NCBI GenBank assembly: GCA_011523725.1
Contig: WTGD01000064.1
Location: 1-7,425, forward strand
DNA: 7,425 nucleotides
Reading direction: 5' to 3'
Source of the DNA: Nitrospinota bacterium
Lineage (GTDB): Bacteria > UBA8248
Every line of letters starts with the position of its first letter. Position 1 is the first letter of the stretch. The position numbers and the translations under genes were made by a program. Positions 1-6,820 of the stretch are shown here, in pieces. A model generated the notes under the pieces. It saw nothing but the letters and a program-made list of their open reading frames with translations, ran no database searches and was not told where the DNA came from.

Positions 1-2738
1 CCAGCTGTGCCTTCATGCTGCCGGTGGCGACCGCCCCGAACACCGTGGTGTTCGACTATCCCGACATCGCGGTGCTCGCCCGCCATCTGGCGGAGGAACT
101 CGGCGATATCGGCGAAACCGGCCCTGCGCCCGCACCACAGGCGCAACCCGAGCCGGAGCGGCGGCCTGTGGCGCCGCGCGAGGAGGAGCGAATCGCGGTC
201 GTCGGCATGGCGTGCAGGTTCCCGGGCGCGCCTGATATTTCCGCCTTCTGGCGTCTGCTCGAAGCGGGCGCCGACGCGGTGGCGGAGGGCCGGCGCGATT
301 CCGGCTCCTGGAGCGGCGCTCTCGGAGACCCCGCCGCCGATGAATCCATCTACCGGCGCGGCGGGTACATCGAAGGGCTCGACCGGTTCGACGCGGATTT
401 CTTCGGCATCAGGCCGATTGAGGCGCGGATGATGGACCCGCGCCAGAGGATGTTGCTGGAGACGAGCTGGGGGGCGCTCGAGGACGCTGGCATCGACCCG
501 GCTCCGCTCAAGGGCGCGCGCGCCGGGGTGTACGTCGGGCTGGGCGGCAGCGAATACCGGGATCTGGTTGCGGCCAGCGGTCTGGACGACAGTTATCTCG
601 GCACCGCCCCGAGCGTGGCCATCGGGCGGATCGCCTTCGCGCTGGGTCTGATGGGGCCTGCGGTTCCGCTGGACATGACCTGCGCGTCGGCGCTGGTGGC
701 GGTGCATCAGGCGGCCGCCGCCCTCCGGGGGGGCGAGGTGGATATGGCTCTGGCCGGGGGCGTGCACGCGGTGCTCTCCCCTCCGATCACGAGGTTCATG
801 GCGGAATTCGGGATGTTGTCGCCGAGCGGGCGGTGCAGGACCTTCGATGCGGCCGCGGACGGTTTCGTTCGCGGCGAAGGGTGCGGTGTGGTGGTCTTGA
901 AGCGCCTGAGCGACGCGGAAGCGGACGGTGACCGCATCTGGGGCCTGGTGCAGGGATCGGCGGTGAATCAGAACGGCGCGAGCGCCGCGCTGACGGTGCC
1001 CAACGGCACGGCGCAGGAGCAGGTGCTCGAGGATGCACTCGCCCGGACCGGGATTCCGCCCTCCGAAGTGGATTACCTGGAAGTGCATGCGACGGGGTCG
1101 CAACTGGGCGACCCGATAGAGGTTCGCGCGGCGGCGGCGGTGTACGGGCGAGGACGCGCTCCGGACCGCCCGCTCCTGCTCGGCACGGTAAAGACGAACA
1201 TCGGGCATCTGGAATCGGCGGCGGGGATCGCCGGCCTGATCAAAGTCATGCTGGCGATGAAGAACGGAATCATTCCGAAACACCTGCATTTCGATAACCC
1301 GAATCCGCACATGGAGTGGGATGCGCTGCCGGTGCGGGTGACGTCCGAAGCGATGGACTGGCCCGTTGCTCCTGATCGCCCGCCCCGGGCGGGGGTGAGC
1401 GCTTTCGCCCTTTCGGGGACGAACGCGCACGTTCTGGTGGAGGGGTACGACGCGCCGGAAGAAGACGCCGCGGCAGACGCCGGGCGAGGCTTGCCTGCGG
1501 GGTCAGCGCAGCCCATCGCCGTTTCGCTGCCGGATTCGGTCCCGGAGTCTCAGGCGGCGGACGAGTTGCGCCCGCGCCGGACGCGGATGCTTCCACTGTC
1601 GGGCAAATCGGGCGCTGCGCTTCGCGAGTCAGCGGGGCGGTATCTCTCCTGGCTGGATGAGTGCGCCGGGGCGCTTTCCTCCGGGAGCATAGCGGCCGAG
1701 CCGCTGCTTTCCGATATGGCCTGGACGACTGCCGTGGGGCGGAGTCATTTCGCCCACCGCGCGGGCGTCGTATTCGAGGACGCCGCGTCGCTACGGGAAG
1801 GTTTGAGAGCGCTCGCGGAGTCCGATGGGAACCAGAAGCCGCAGGCGGCGATGAAGGTGGCCTTCGCCTACGCCGGAGAAGGCAGCCGCCATATCGGCAT
1901 GGGAGAGGAGTTGTATGAGAGCGAGCCGGTGGCGCGGGCGGTTCTGGATCGCTGCGACGAAGTGCTCCGGGTGGAACGCGGCGTCTCGCTGCTGGGCGTG
2001 ATGTTCGGGCAGGCCGGTAGCGGCTTGAGCGATCCGGCATGGGCGCAGCCGGCGGCCTTTGCGCTCGAAAGCGCCCTCACGGCGCTTTGGGGGAGCGTCG
2101 GGATTCGCCCGAACGTGGTATTCGGCGCCGGCTCGGGAGAGATAGCGGCGGCGCATGCGGCGGGCGTGTTCACGCTGGAGGAGGGCTTGCGTTTCGCGGC
2201 GCGGCGAGGTGCGCTGATGGAGGCAATCTCGGGAGACGAAGGAACCGAGGCGGCCCTGGACGATCTGGAAACGGCGCTGGAAGGCGTCGTGACGGCGCTG
2301 CCTTCGCTCACGCTGCTGAATCAGGTGACGGGCCGGGCGCTCGGGCCGGGCGAGACGCTCGATGGGGCGTACTGGCGCAGGCAGGCGCACGCGCCGGCGG
2401 CGTTCGATGGATGCGCAGGGACGCTCGCGGAGCTGGGGGTGGAGGTCGTCGTGGAGATCGGCGCGGATTCGATATTGTCGCAGCGGGTGGCATCGGCCTG
2501 GCCGGAGCTTCCGGGCGACGCCGGAGTGAGCGGGAACGGCGCCGCGCCGACGGTGATGCTTTCGAGCCTGGGGCAAGCTTCGGCAAGCGGGCCCGGGTTC
2601 GCGGAGGCGGTGGCGCGGGCGTATGAGGCGGGGCTCGCCATCGACTTTGCCGGACTGTTCGCCGGAGAGAAGAGACGCCGGATTTCGCTGCCGGGCTACC
2701 CGTTTCAGCGCCGGCGCTTCTGGTTCGACAAGCCTTGA
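1..2738 (+). CDS. Modular type I polyketide synthase, C-terminal part (ACP tail - KS - degenerate AT), 5' partial
   Basis: The frame is open to the left edge (first full codon at 3), and the first residues resemble the last part of an ACP domain (VVFDYPDIAVLARHLAEEL), so the ATG at 15 is not the real start. Residues are numbered from that ATG. Order: ACP tail 1-30; Pro/Glu-rich linker 31-57; KS 58-477 with Cys223, His358 and His398; KS-AT linker about 520-614; AT-like domain about 615-830; post-AT linker ending in LPGYPFQRRRFWFD. The KS would catalyse decarboxylative Claisen condensation of an acyl chain with an extender unit in the cytoplasm. The AT lacks its catalytic Ser and His and its small subdomain, so it should not load extender units. 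No KR, DH or ACP follows before the TGA at 2736-2738. The product cannot be predicted. That this is a PKS is certain; that the module is active is less so. Confidence 0.95.
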   Translation, partial: SCAFMLPVATAPNTVVFDYPDIAVLARHLAEELGDIGETGPAPAPQAQPEPERRPVAPREEERIAVVGMACRFPGAPDISAFWRLLEAGADAVAEGRRDSGSWSGALGDPAADESIYRRGGYIEGLDRFDADFFGIRPIEARMMDPRQRMLLETSWGALEDAGIDPAPLKGARAGVYVGLGGSEYRDLVAASGLDDSYLGTAPSVAIGRIAFALGLMGPAVPLDMTCASALVAVHQAAAALRGGEVDMALAGGVHAVLSPPITRFMAEFGMLSPSGRCRTFDAAADGFVRGEGCGVVVLKRLSDAEADGDRIWGLVQGSAVNQNGASAALTVPNGTAQEQVLEDALARTGIPPSEVDYLEVHATGSQLGDPIEVRAAAAVYGRGRAPDRPLLLGTVKTNIGHLESAAGIAGLIKVMLAMKNGIIPKHLHFDNPNPHMEWDALPVRVTSEAMDWPVAPDRPPRAGVSAFALSGTNAHVLVEGYDAPEEDAAADAGRGLPAGSAQPIAVSLPDSVPESQAADELRPRRTRMLPLSGKSGAALRESAGRYLSWLDECAGALSSGSIAAEPLLSDMAWTTAVGRSHFAHRAGVVFEDAASLREGLRALAESDGNQKPQAAMKVAFAYAGEGSRHIGMGEELYESEPVARAVLDRCDEVLRVERGVSLLGVMFGQAGSGLSDPAWAQPAAFALESALTALWGSVGIRPNVVFGAGSGEIAAAHAAGVFTLEEGLRFAARRGALMEAISGDEGTEAALDDLETALEGVVTALPSLTLLNQVTGRALGPGETLDGAYWRRQAHAPAAFDGCAGTLAELGVEVVVEIGADSILSQRVASAWPELPGDAGVSGNGAAPTVMLSSLGQASASGPGFAEAVARAYEAGLAIDFAGLFAGEKRRRISLPGYPFQRRRFWFDKP
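3..104 (+). other. C-terminal tail of an in-cis ACP domain of the PKS
   Basis: The first roughly 30 residues match the end of modular PKS carrier domains: a hydrophobic segment leading into VFDYPDIAVLARHLAEEL, where FDYP and the final helix are typical. The phosphopantetheine-bearing serine motif would lie to the left of the window and cannot be checked. This shows that the PKS gene has at least one upstream module and that the Met at 15 is internal. Confidence 0.8.
186..1445 (+). other. Ketosynthase (KS) domain, catalytic triad intact
   Basis: This complete KS domain covers residues 58-477 (numbered from the ATG at 15). It opens with RIAVVGMACRFPGA and keeps DPRQRMLLE (141-149). The nucleophile Cys223 sits in DMTCASAL, where most modular KSs have DTACSSSL. 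His358 lies in EVHATGSQLGDPIE and His398 in KTNIGHLESAAG. The Cys-His and His-His distances (135 and 40 residues) are those usual for the family. The domain ends with the expected FALSGTNAHVLVE. Condensation activity is therefore plausible. The changed residues around the cysteine may reflect an unusual acyl substrate, but this is not provable from sequence alone. Confidence 0.93.
1857..2504 (+). other. Degenerate, truncated acyltransferase domain (AT0)
   Basis: The residues around 615-830 (from the ATG at 15) align in order with a PKS AT: an N-terminal strand and oxyanion loop, an LLGVMFG helix region, WAQPAAFALESALTALW, the nucleophile-elbow region, then LLNQVTGR, YWRRQAHAPAAF and VVVEIGADSIL. 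Key residues are lost. GQGSQ has become GEGSR (621-625). GHSQG has become GAGSG (704-708), with Gly706 (codon 2130-2132) where the catalytic Ser belongs. Only about 60 residues separate the elbow from the VTG motif instead of roughly 140, so the small ferredoxin-like subdomain with the catalytic His is gone. The reading frame is intact throughout, which argues for a retained structural role rather than a recent pseudogene. The flanking linkers look normal. Confidence 0.85.
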
Positions 2739-2742
2739 AATC

Positions 2743-2770
2743 TTGACAAAAAGTCCTCTTGCCATATAAT
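2743..2770 (+). promoter_or_regulatory. Consensus sigma70-type promoter for the ACP gene
   Basis: A -35 box TTGACA (2743-2748) and a -10 box TATAAT (2765-2770) both match the housekeeping consensus exactly, with a 16-bp spacer. The -35 starts five bases after the PKS stop codon, in an AT-rich stretch that stands out from the GC-rich surroundings. Transcription would be expected to start near 2777, giving a leader of about 57 nt. The leader holds a short inverted repeat ATGAG/CTCAT (2786-2790 and 2799-2803) of unknown meaning. Strength and lack of an activator are inferred from the consensus match. Confidence 0.85.
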
Positions 2771-2821
2771 GCGGATTCGCTAAGCATGAGGTCGGGGACT
2801 CATATTTCCAATTTCTCTTTG

Positions 2822-2827
2822 AAGGAG
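2822..2827 (+). promoter_or_regulatory. Strong ribosome binding site of the ACP gene
   Basis: AAGGAG lies six bases before the ATG at 2834. It is by far the best Shine-Dalgarno sequence in the window and fixes the ACP start. Together with the consensus promoter it suggests high ACP expression. Confidence 0.85.
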
Positions 2828-2833
2828 TAAGCC

Positions 2834-3052
2834 ATGGCATCAGTAGAAGAACGAGTAGGAGCTCTCGTAGAGAAACATCTGGGTATTTCGGATCGCTCTC
2901 AGCTGGATGCGAACGTCAGCGATCTCGGCGTGAACTCGATAGATTCCGTGAACTTTCTGAAAACCGTCAACGAGGAATTCGGAGTCGATCTTTCTCCCGA
3001 ACAGGCTGCAGGCTTCGGCACGTTGAGGGATTTGATTAACCATCTTTCCTGA
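2834..3052 (+). CDS. Free-standing acyl carrier protein (phosphopantetheine-binding)
   Basis: This 72-aa single-domain carrier protein has the usual length and helical layout of type II ACPs. The attachment site is Ser35 in DLGVNSIDSVNFL; most ACPs have DSL here, so the Asn-Ser-Ile form is a mild variant. It would become holo-ACP when a PPTase transfers phosphopantetheine from CoA to Ser35, and would then carry acyl chains as thioesters in the cytoplasm. Helix II continues as NFLKTVNEEFGVDL and the protein ends in TLRDLINHLS. It lies 95 bp after a PKS that ends without its own ACP and 187 bp before a PPTase, so a role as the trans carrier for that PKS is likely but inferred. It has its own promoter, strong RBS and terminator. 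A role in fatty acid synthesis or beta-branching cannot be excluded. Confidence 0.93.
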   Translation: MASVEERVGALVEKHLGISDRSQLDANVSDLGVNSIDSVNFLKTVNEEFGVDLSPEQAAGFGTLRDLINHLS

Positions 3053-3156
3053 AGCCGACGGCCGGTTGCGCATCGTCCCGGAATCAGGAAAATGTAGGCA
3101 ACTGCGGAGAAGAACACCGGATTCGTGGAGATTCTGCAACCAGTATCGGTCGCGAG

Positions 3157-3190
3157 CAAGGGCCAGTCCTGTCGGGCTGGCCCTTGTTTT
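3157..3190 (+). terminator. Strong rho-independent terminator after the ACP gene
   Basis: A perfect 10-bp stem, CAAGGGCCAG (3157-3166) with CTGGCCCTTG (3177-3186), can extend inward by three more pairs to close on a four-base loop (3170-3173). TTTTC follows directly from 3187. It lies about 105 bp after the ACP stop and 50 bp before the PPTase ATG. It should end the ACP transcript and would also stop most PKS read-through. Confidence 0.88.
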
Positions 3191-3239
3191 CGAGGCGCAT
3201 CGGCGACGGCTCCGGCGTTCGCGGAAAGACTGAGTTCCC

Positions 3240-3968
3240 ATGTCTGTTGACGCCCCCGGTTCCTGGTTCCGCACGTTTCGTGAAATCGACGATATTCTCG
3301 TCGCGCATGTCGACCTGACGCCTCATGAGGAGCGCGAGGCGGACGCCTTTTCGTGGCTCGATGAGAAAGAGAAGGACCGCCTGCGCCGGTTTCGATACGA
3401 ACGCCCCCGGCGCGAATTCGCCCTTTGCCGCGCGGCGTTGCGCGCCATGCTCTGCCGCCGGCTCGGCTGCGAGAGTGAAAAACTCGAGTTCGACGTCTCC
3501 GGGCACGGCAAGCCGTTCGCGCTGGTGGACGGGAGGGCGGTTCCCGTCAGCTTCAACGTCAGTCACAGCGGCAGACATGGATTGATAGCGCTTGCGCCGC
3601 AAGGGCGGCTCGGCGTGGACGTGGAGGAGCGCGTCGCCCGCATCGATCTCGACGGCGTAAGCGAGGTCGTGTTCGGCCCGGGCGAACAGGCCGACTTCGC
3701 ATCGGCGCGGGGACGGGAAAAACTTTACCTGTTCTTCACGCTCTGGACGCTCAAGGAAGCGCTGATCAAGGCGCTCGGCACGGGCTTTTCCCTGGACCCA
3801 TCCCGATTCGAGATTCCATCGCCCATGCGGCATGGCGCGAGAAAGGGCATATTCAGGTTTCCCCACATGCCGGATGTCGGATGGAAACTCGAATATCTGG
3901 GCAACGCGGATTTCGCCGCCGCCGTCGCTCACGAACTGGACCCGGCTCCCGATACGAAGGGTGCGTGA
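3240..3968 (+). CDS. Sfp-type 4'-phosphopantetheinyl transferase
   Basis: This 242-aa protein has the size of Sfp-type PPTases, which move 4'-phosphopantetheine from CoA to the serine of carrier proteins. The family motifs appear in order: GHGKPFAL (88-95), SFNVSHSG (104-111), GVDVEE (125-130) with the Mg-binding pair Asp127 and Glu129, and WTLKEALIKALGTG (169-182) with Lys172, Glu173 and Lys177. All catalytic residues look intact. Likely substrates are the PKS ACP domains and the neighbouring free ACP. The ATG at 3240 has only a weak upstream GGAAAG (3223-3228), but an N-terminus this long is normal for the family. The gene starts after the ACP terminator and shows no obvious promoter in the 50 bp between, so expression is probably low or depends on read-through. 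The symbol is left blank because no specific orthologue can be named. Confidence 0.95.
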   Translation: MSVDAPGSWFRTFREIDDILVAHVDLTPHEEREADAFSWLDEKEKDRLRRFRYERPRREFALCRAALRAMLCRRLGCESEKLEFDVSGHGKPFALVDGRAVPVSFNVSHSGRHGLIALAPQGRLGVDVEERVARIDLDGVSEVVFGPGEQADFASARGREKLYLFFTLWTLKEALIKALGTGFSLDPSRFEIPSPMRHGARKGIFRFPHMPDVGWKLEYLGNADFAAAVAHELDPAPDTKGA

Positions 3969-3976
3969 GGACGCAT

Positions 3977-4013
3977 GGATCCGGCGTGATCCCGAAGCCG
4001 GGTCCTTCCATTT
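3977..4013 (+). terminator. Possible weak terminator hairpin after the PPTase gene
   Basis: GGATCCGGC (3977-3985) can pair with GCCGGGTCC (3997-4005) in a 9-bp stem with one G-T wobble and an 11-base loop. The following TTCCATTT (4006-4013) is only a broken T tract. It may be a weak or attenuating terminator between the PPTase and hydrolase genes. Confidence 0.35.
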
Positions 4014-4089
4014 GATGAACCCCTGCACTTCCTGCAATATGGGAGACGCCATCGCCCGATAGATGACTCTCCGGAAAGATCGAGACGCA

Positions 4090-5016
4090 ATGACGACTTC
4101 AGACAAAGTCTGGGAGATACCCGAACCGCTGTCCGTTCACGAAGTCCGCATGGAAGACGGGACCGTCATCATCCTGCGGCGCCACGGGAATCCGGCGGGC
4201 CCAAGGCTCGTCCTGAGCCACGGCAACGGCCTCGCCATCGACCTCTACTACCCTTTCTGGTCATTGCTCGCCGAGGATTTCGATCTCATCGTCTATGACC
4301 TCAGGAACCATGGCTGGAACCCCCTCGGCCCCCAAAGAGGGCATAACCTTCCTTCCTTTGTCGATGACCACGACCACATTCTGGAAGTGATAGACCGTGA
4401 GTACGGCGAGAAGCCGAAAACAGGCCTGTTCCACTCGGTTTCGGCACTGACCTCGCTTCTCTCGCCCACCCAGGGCAGCGGATTCGCGGCGCGCGTCCTG
4501 TTCGATCCGCCGGTGTGCAAGCCCGATGATTACCCCGAAGAATTCGACGTGGCCACCCGGCGCTGCACGGAGATGACCCTGCGCCGCTCGGAAAGGTTCA
4601 GTTCCATTGATGAGTGCGTGGATTTTCTCCGGTACATGCCTTCTTTCAGCCGCGTCGTCCCCGGAGTTCATGATCTCTTCGCACGGACGACGCTTCGTGA
4701 ATCCGCAAGCGGAGAGGATTACGAACTCAGGTGCCCCCGTGACTATGAAGCGCAAATCATAAACCACGCCAGGGCTTTCGCCGTCTGGGTGGATCTGGAA
4801 AATCTTCGTTGTCCCACGAAAGTCATCGGCGCCGACCCCATGCTGCCGTACTCGTTTCTGCCGACATTCGACCTGAGTCATATCTCGACAATGGACTACG
4901 ATTTCCTGCCCGAGGCGACGCATTTTCTTCAAATCGAGCAACCCGAGGAATGCGTAGCCGTGGTGCGGGAATTCCTCGAGCTTCACGACCTCCTGAATCC
5001 GGGAATTCACGGATGA
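4090..5016 (+). CDS. Alpha/beta hydrolase (possible thioesterase or tailoring enzyme)
   Basis: This roughly 308-aa protein has the alpha/beta-hydrolase fold and no signal peptide, so it is probably cytoplasmic. Numbering is from the ATG at 4090. The oxyanion region is LSHGNGLAID (HGNG at 44-47), followed by VYDLRNHGWN. The nucleophile is probably Ser116 in GLFHSVSALTS. The acid is probably Asp249 in VIGADP, and the catalytic His is His278 in ATHFLQIEQPEE. The elbow is FHSVS rather than Gly-X-Ser-X-Gly, which is unusual. An in-frame ATG at 4063 would add nine residues, but neither start has a good RBS; 4090 is preferred because GGAAAGA (4073-4079) lies ten bases upstream. Its place after the ACP and PPTase suggests editing or release of acyl chains, but an ester or lactone hydrolase of unknown substrate is equally possible. 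The fold is secure; the substrate is unknown. Confidence 0.88.
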   Translation: MTTSDKVWEIPEPLSVHEVRMEDGTVIILRRHGNPAGPRLVLSHGNGLAIDLYYPFWSLLAEDFDLIVYDLRNHGWNPLGPQRGHNLPSFVDDHDHILEVIDREYGEKPKTGLFHSVSALTSLLSPTQGSGFAARVLFDPPVCKPDDYPEEFDVATRRCTEMTLRRSERFSSIDECVDFLRYMPSFSRVVPGVHDLFARTTLRESASGEDYELRCPRDYEAQIINHARAFAVWVDLENLRCPTKVIGADPMLPYSFLPTFDLSHISTMDYDFLPEATHFLQIEQPEECVAVVREFLELHDLLNPGIHG

Positions 5017-5068
5017 GAACGGCAAGGTTGGCCGCTGGGAACCTCCATTGCCGGAGATCGGTTGCGGC

Positions 5069-6820
5069 ATGAGTTCGAATGATTCGGGCCTCCGCTTTCA
5101 GGCCGATGAGAAGCCGCCGATGCCGCTCGCCTTCATTCTCGGTTTGCAACTCACCGCCATCAGCGTATCCGCCACAATATTGATCACGACGGTTGTGATG
5201 CGGGCCGCCGGCCAGAGCGAAGCCTATCTCTCGTGGGCCGTGTTCGCCGCCGTCGTTATCGGGGGCGGAGCCACGATGCTTCAGGCGCTCCGGCTCGGGC
5301 GTTTCGGGATGGGCCATGTGCTCATGATGGGCAGTTCCGCGGCTTTCATCGCAGTATCCATTCAGGCGCTCGCCGAGGGAGGAGCCGCAACCCTCGCCAC
5401 CCTGGTCGTCGTCGCGGCGCTCTTCCAGTTCCTGATATCCGATCGGCTCTCGCTGTTTCGGCGGGTCCTGACCTCGTCCGTATCGGGAACGGTGCTCATG
5501 CTGATCCCGGTTTCGGTGATGTCGCCCGTCCTCAAGCTGCTCGAGAACGTGCCAGACGGCAGCCCGCCCCTGGGCGCTCCGTTGAGCGCTCTGGCGACCG
5601 TGCTCGTCATCTGCGGCCTCACCCTCAAGGCGAGTGGGACGCTTCGCCTCTGGGCGCCTGTCCTCGGTGTCCTCACAGGCTCGCTCGTCGCCGTCTTTTT
5701 CGGCATTTACGACACGGCCCGCGTCGCCGAGGCTTCGTGGATCGGTCTTCCCCGGGTCGAATGGCCCGGCCTCGCTCTCGGGTTCGGGCCTGTTTTCTGG
5801 TCGCTTCTTCCGGGGTTCCTGCTGGCGGCCATGATCGGCGCCATCCGGACGATCAGCAGCGCCGCCGCCGCTCAGCGCGTCTCCTGGCGCAGGCCCCGGG
5901 CGGTGGATTTCCGGGCGGTGCAGGGCGCGGTGGCCACTGACAGTCTGAGCAATCTCCTCTCCGGCCTCGCGGGAACGGTGCCGAACACGTCCTATACGAC
6001 AGGCGCATCCCTGGCCCAAATCACCGGAGTCGCGGCCCGCCATGTCGGGCTCGCCGCCGGCGCCGTGTTCCTGGCGCTGGCGTTTCTGCCCAAGGCGCTC
6101 GCCGTGGTGCTGGCGATACCGGGGCCGGTCTTCGCCGCCTATCTCGTCGTGATGATGGCGATCCTCTTCATGATCGGCGTGCAGATGATCGTTCAGGACG
6201 GGATCGACTATCGCAAGAGCCTGATCGTCGGCGTCTCGTTCTGGCTCGGCGTGGCTTTTCAGAGCGGGGTCGTCTTCCCGGAGTTTTTCTCGGAATTCGC
6301 GGGCGGCCTGATGAACAACGGGATGACGGCCGGCGGCCTCGTCGCCATCATCATGACCCTGTTCGTGGAGATCACCGAACCCCGCTCGAGCCGTATGGAA
6401 GCGGCGCTCGACACCTCATCCCTGCCGGAGCTCAAGGAGTTTCTCGGCGGATTCGCCTCGGGCGGCGGCTGGGATGAGGGGATGGCGAGGCGTCTGGGCG
6501 GCGTCTGCGAGGAGGTTTTGCTGACGCTGCTCAGGCAAGGTGAAGAAGAGGAGCAAAGCGGAGGGAGGCGCCTCGTACTGCTCGCGAAAAAAGCGGGCAG
6601 CGGAGCGGTTCTCGAGTTCATCGCCGCAAGGGGCGAGGGAGTGAACCTCGAGGATCAGGTCGCCCTGCTCGGTGAGCAGACGGAAGAAATCGTTATCGAG
6701 GAGGAGGTGTCGCTCCGGCTTCTGCGTCACCTCGCGTCTTCGGTTCGCCACCAGCAATACCACGGCGTGGAGGTCGTGACCGTCAGCGTGGAGCTCCCAA
6801 AGCCGGTTTCCGGTGAGTAG
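5069..6820 (+). CDS. NCS2-like (xanthine/uracil permease superfamily) membrane protein with fused C-terminal soluble domain
   Basis: This protein has about 583 aa from the ATG at 5069 (GGAG at 5053-5056); a TTG at 5048 would add seven residues. Residues about 15-435 hold many hydrophobic segments with the order of NCS2 nucleobase transporters, including LLSGLAGTVPNTSY, LPKALAVVLAIPGPV and ITGVAARHVG. Two usual substrate or coupling motifs are absent: the TM8 ESIGD-like stretch reads RTISS, and the TM10 ENxG signature reads TGAS. Residues about 450-575 form a soluble domain (LPELKEFLGGFA, then CEEVLLTLL, then LRLLRHLASSVRHQQYHGVEVVTVSVE). Its pattern recalls the RsbW-type ATPase fold (HATPase_c_2), but without a clear Asn in the N-box. 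It starts 52 bp after the hydrolase stop, so the two may be co-transcribed. Transport of nucleobases should not be assumed; a divergent transporter or a membrane sensor is possible. A link to the PKS is only positional. Confidence 0.85.
   Translation: MSSNDSGLRFQADEKPPMPLAFILGLQLTAISVSATILITTVVMRAAGQSEAYLSWAVFAAVVIGGGATMLQALRLGRFGMGHVLMMGSSAAFIAVSIQALAEGGAATLATLVVVAALFQFLISDRLSLFRRVLTSSVSGTVLMLIPVSVMSPVLKLLENVPDGSPPLGAPLSALATVLVICGLTLKASGTLRLWAPVLGVLTGSLVAVFFGIYDTARVAEASWIGLPRVEWPGLALGFGPVFWSLLPGFLLAAMIGAIRTISSAAAAQRVSWRRPRAVDFRAVQGAVATDSLSNLLSGLAGTVPNTSYTTGASLAQITGVAARHVGLAAGAVFLALAFLPKALAVVLAIPGPVFAAYLVVMMAILFMIGVQMIVQDGIDYRKSLIVGVSFWLGVAFQSGVVFPEFFSEFAGGLMNNGMTAGGLVAIIMTLFVEITEPRSSRMEAALDTSSLPELKEFLGGFASGGGWDEGMARRLGGVCEEVLLTLLRQGEEEEQSGGRRLVLLAKKAGSGAVLEFIAARGEGVNLEDQVALLGEQTEEIVIEEEVSLRLLRHLASSVRHQQYHGVEVVTVSVELPKPVSGE

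Noticed and set aside
15..17. ATG at 15 as the start of the PKS gene
   Set aside because: No RBS lies upstream, and the residues that follow are the end of an ACP domain, so the gene must begin outside the window.
1791..2840. Long open frame on the - strand (about 349 codons) opposite the PKS AT region
   Set aside because: Its product is low-complexity and Arg-rich without a domain, and it lies opposite a clear PKS frame that is homologous throughout.
4012..4040. Possible promoter before the hydrolase (TTGATG, 17 bp, CAATAT)
   Set aside because: The spacing is good, but the -35 matches only four of six bases and the -10 only three of six, which is expected by chance.
4063..4065. ATG at 4063 as the hydrolase start
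   Set aside because: The nearest purine-rich stretch (GGGAGA at 4041-4046) is 16 bases away and the nine extra residues look non-conserved. It is not excluded, but 4090 is preferred.
3084..4106. Open frame of about 340 codons on the - strand across the ACP terminator and PPTase
   Set aside because: The PPTase motifs on the + strand are unambiguous and the antisense product shows no family features.
4823..6043. Long open frame on the - strand (about 406 codons) opposite the hydrolase and NCS2-like genes
   Set aside because: It is antisense to two well-supported genes, and its Arg/Gly/Asp-rich product has no recognisable domain. Such frames arise from high GC at third codon positions.
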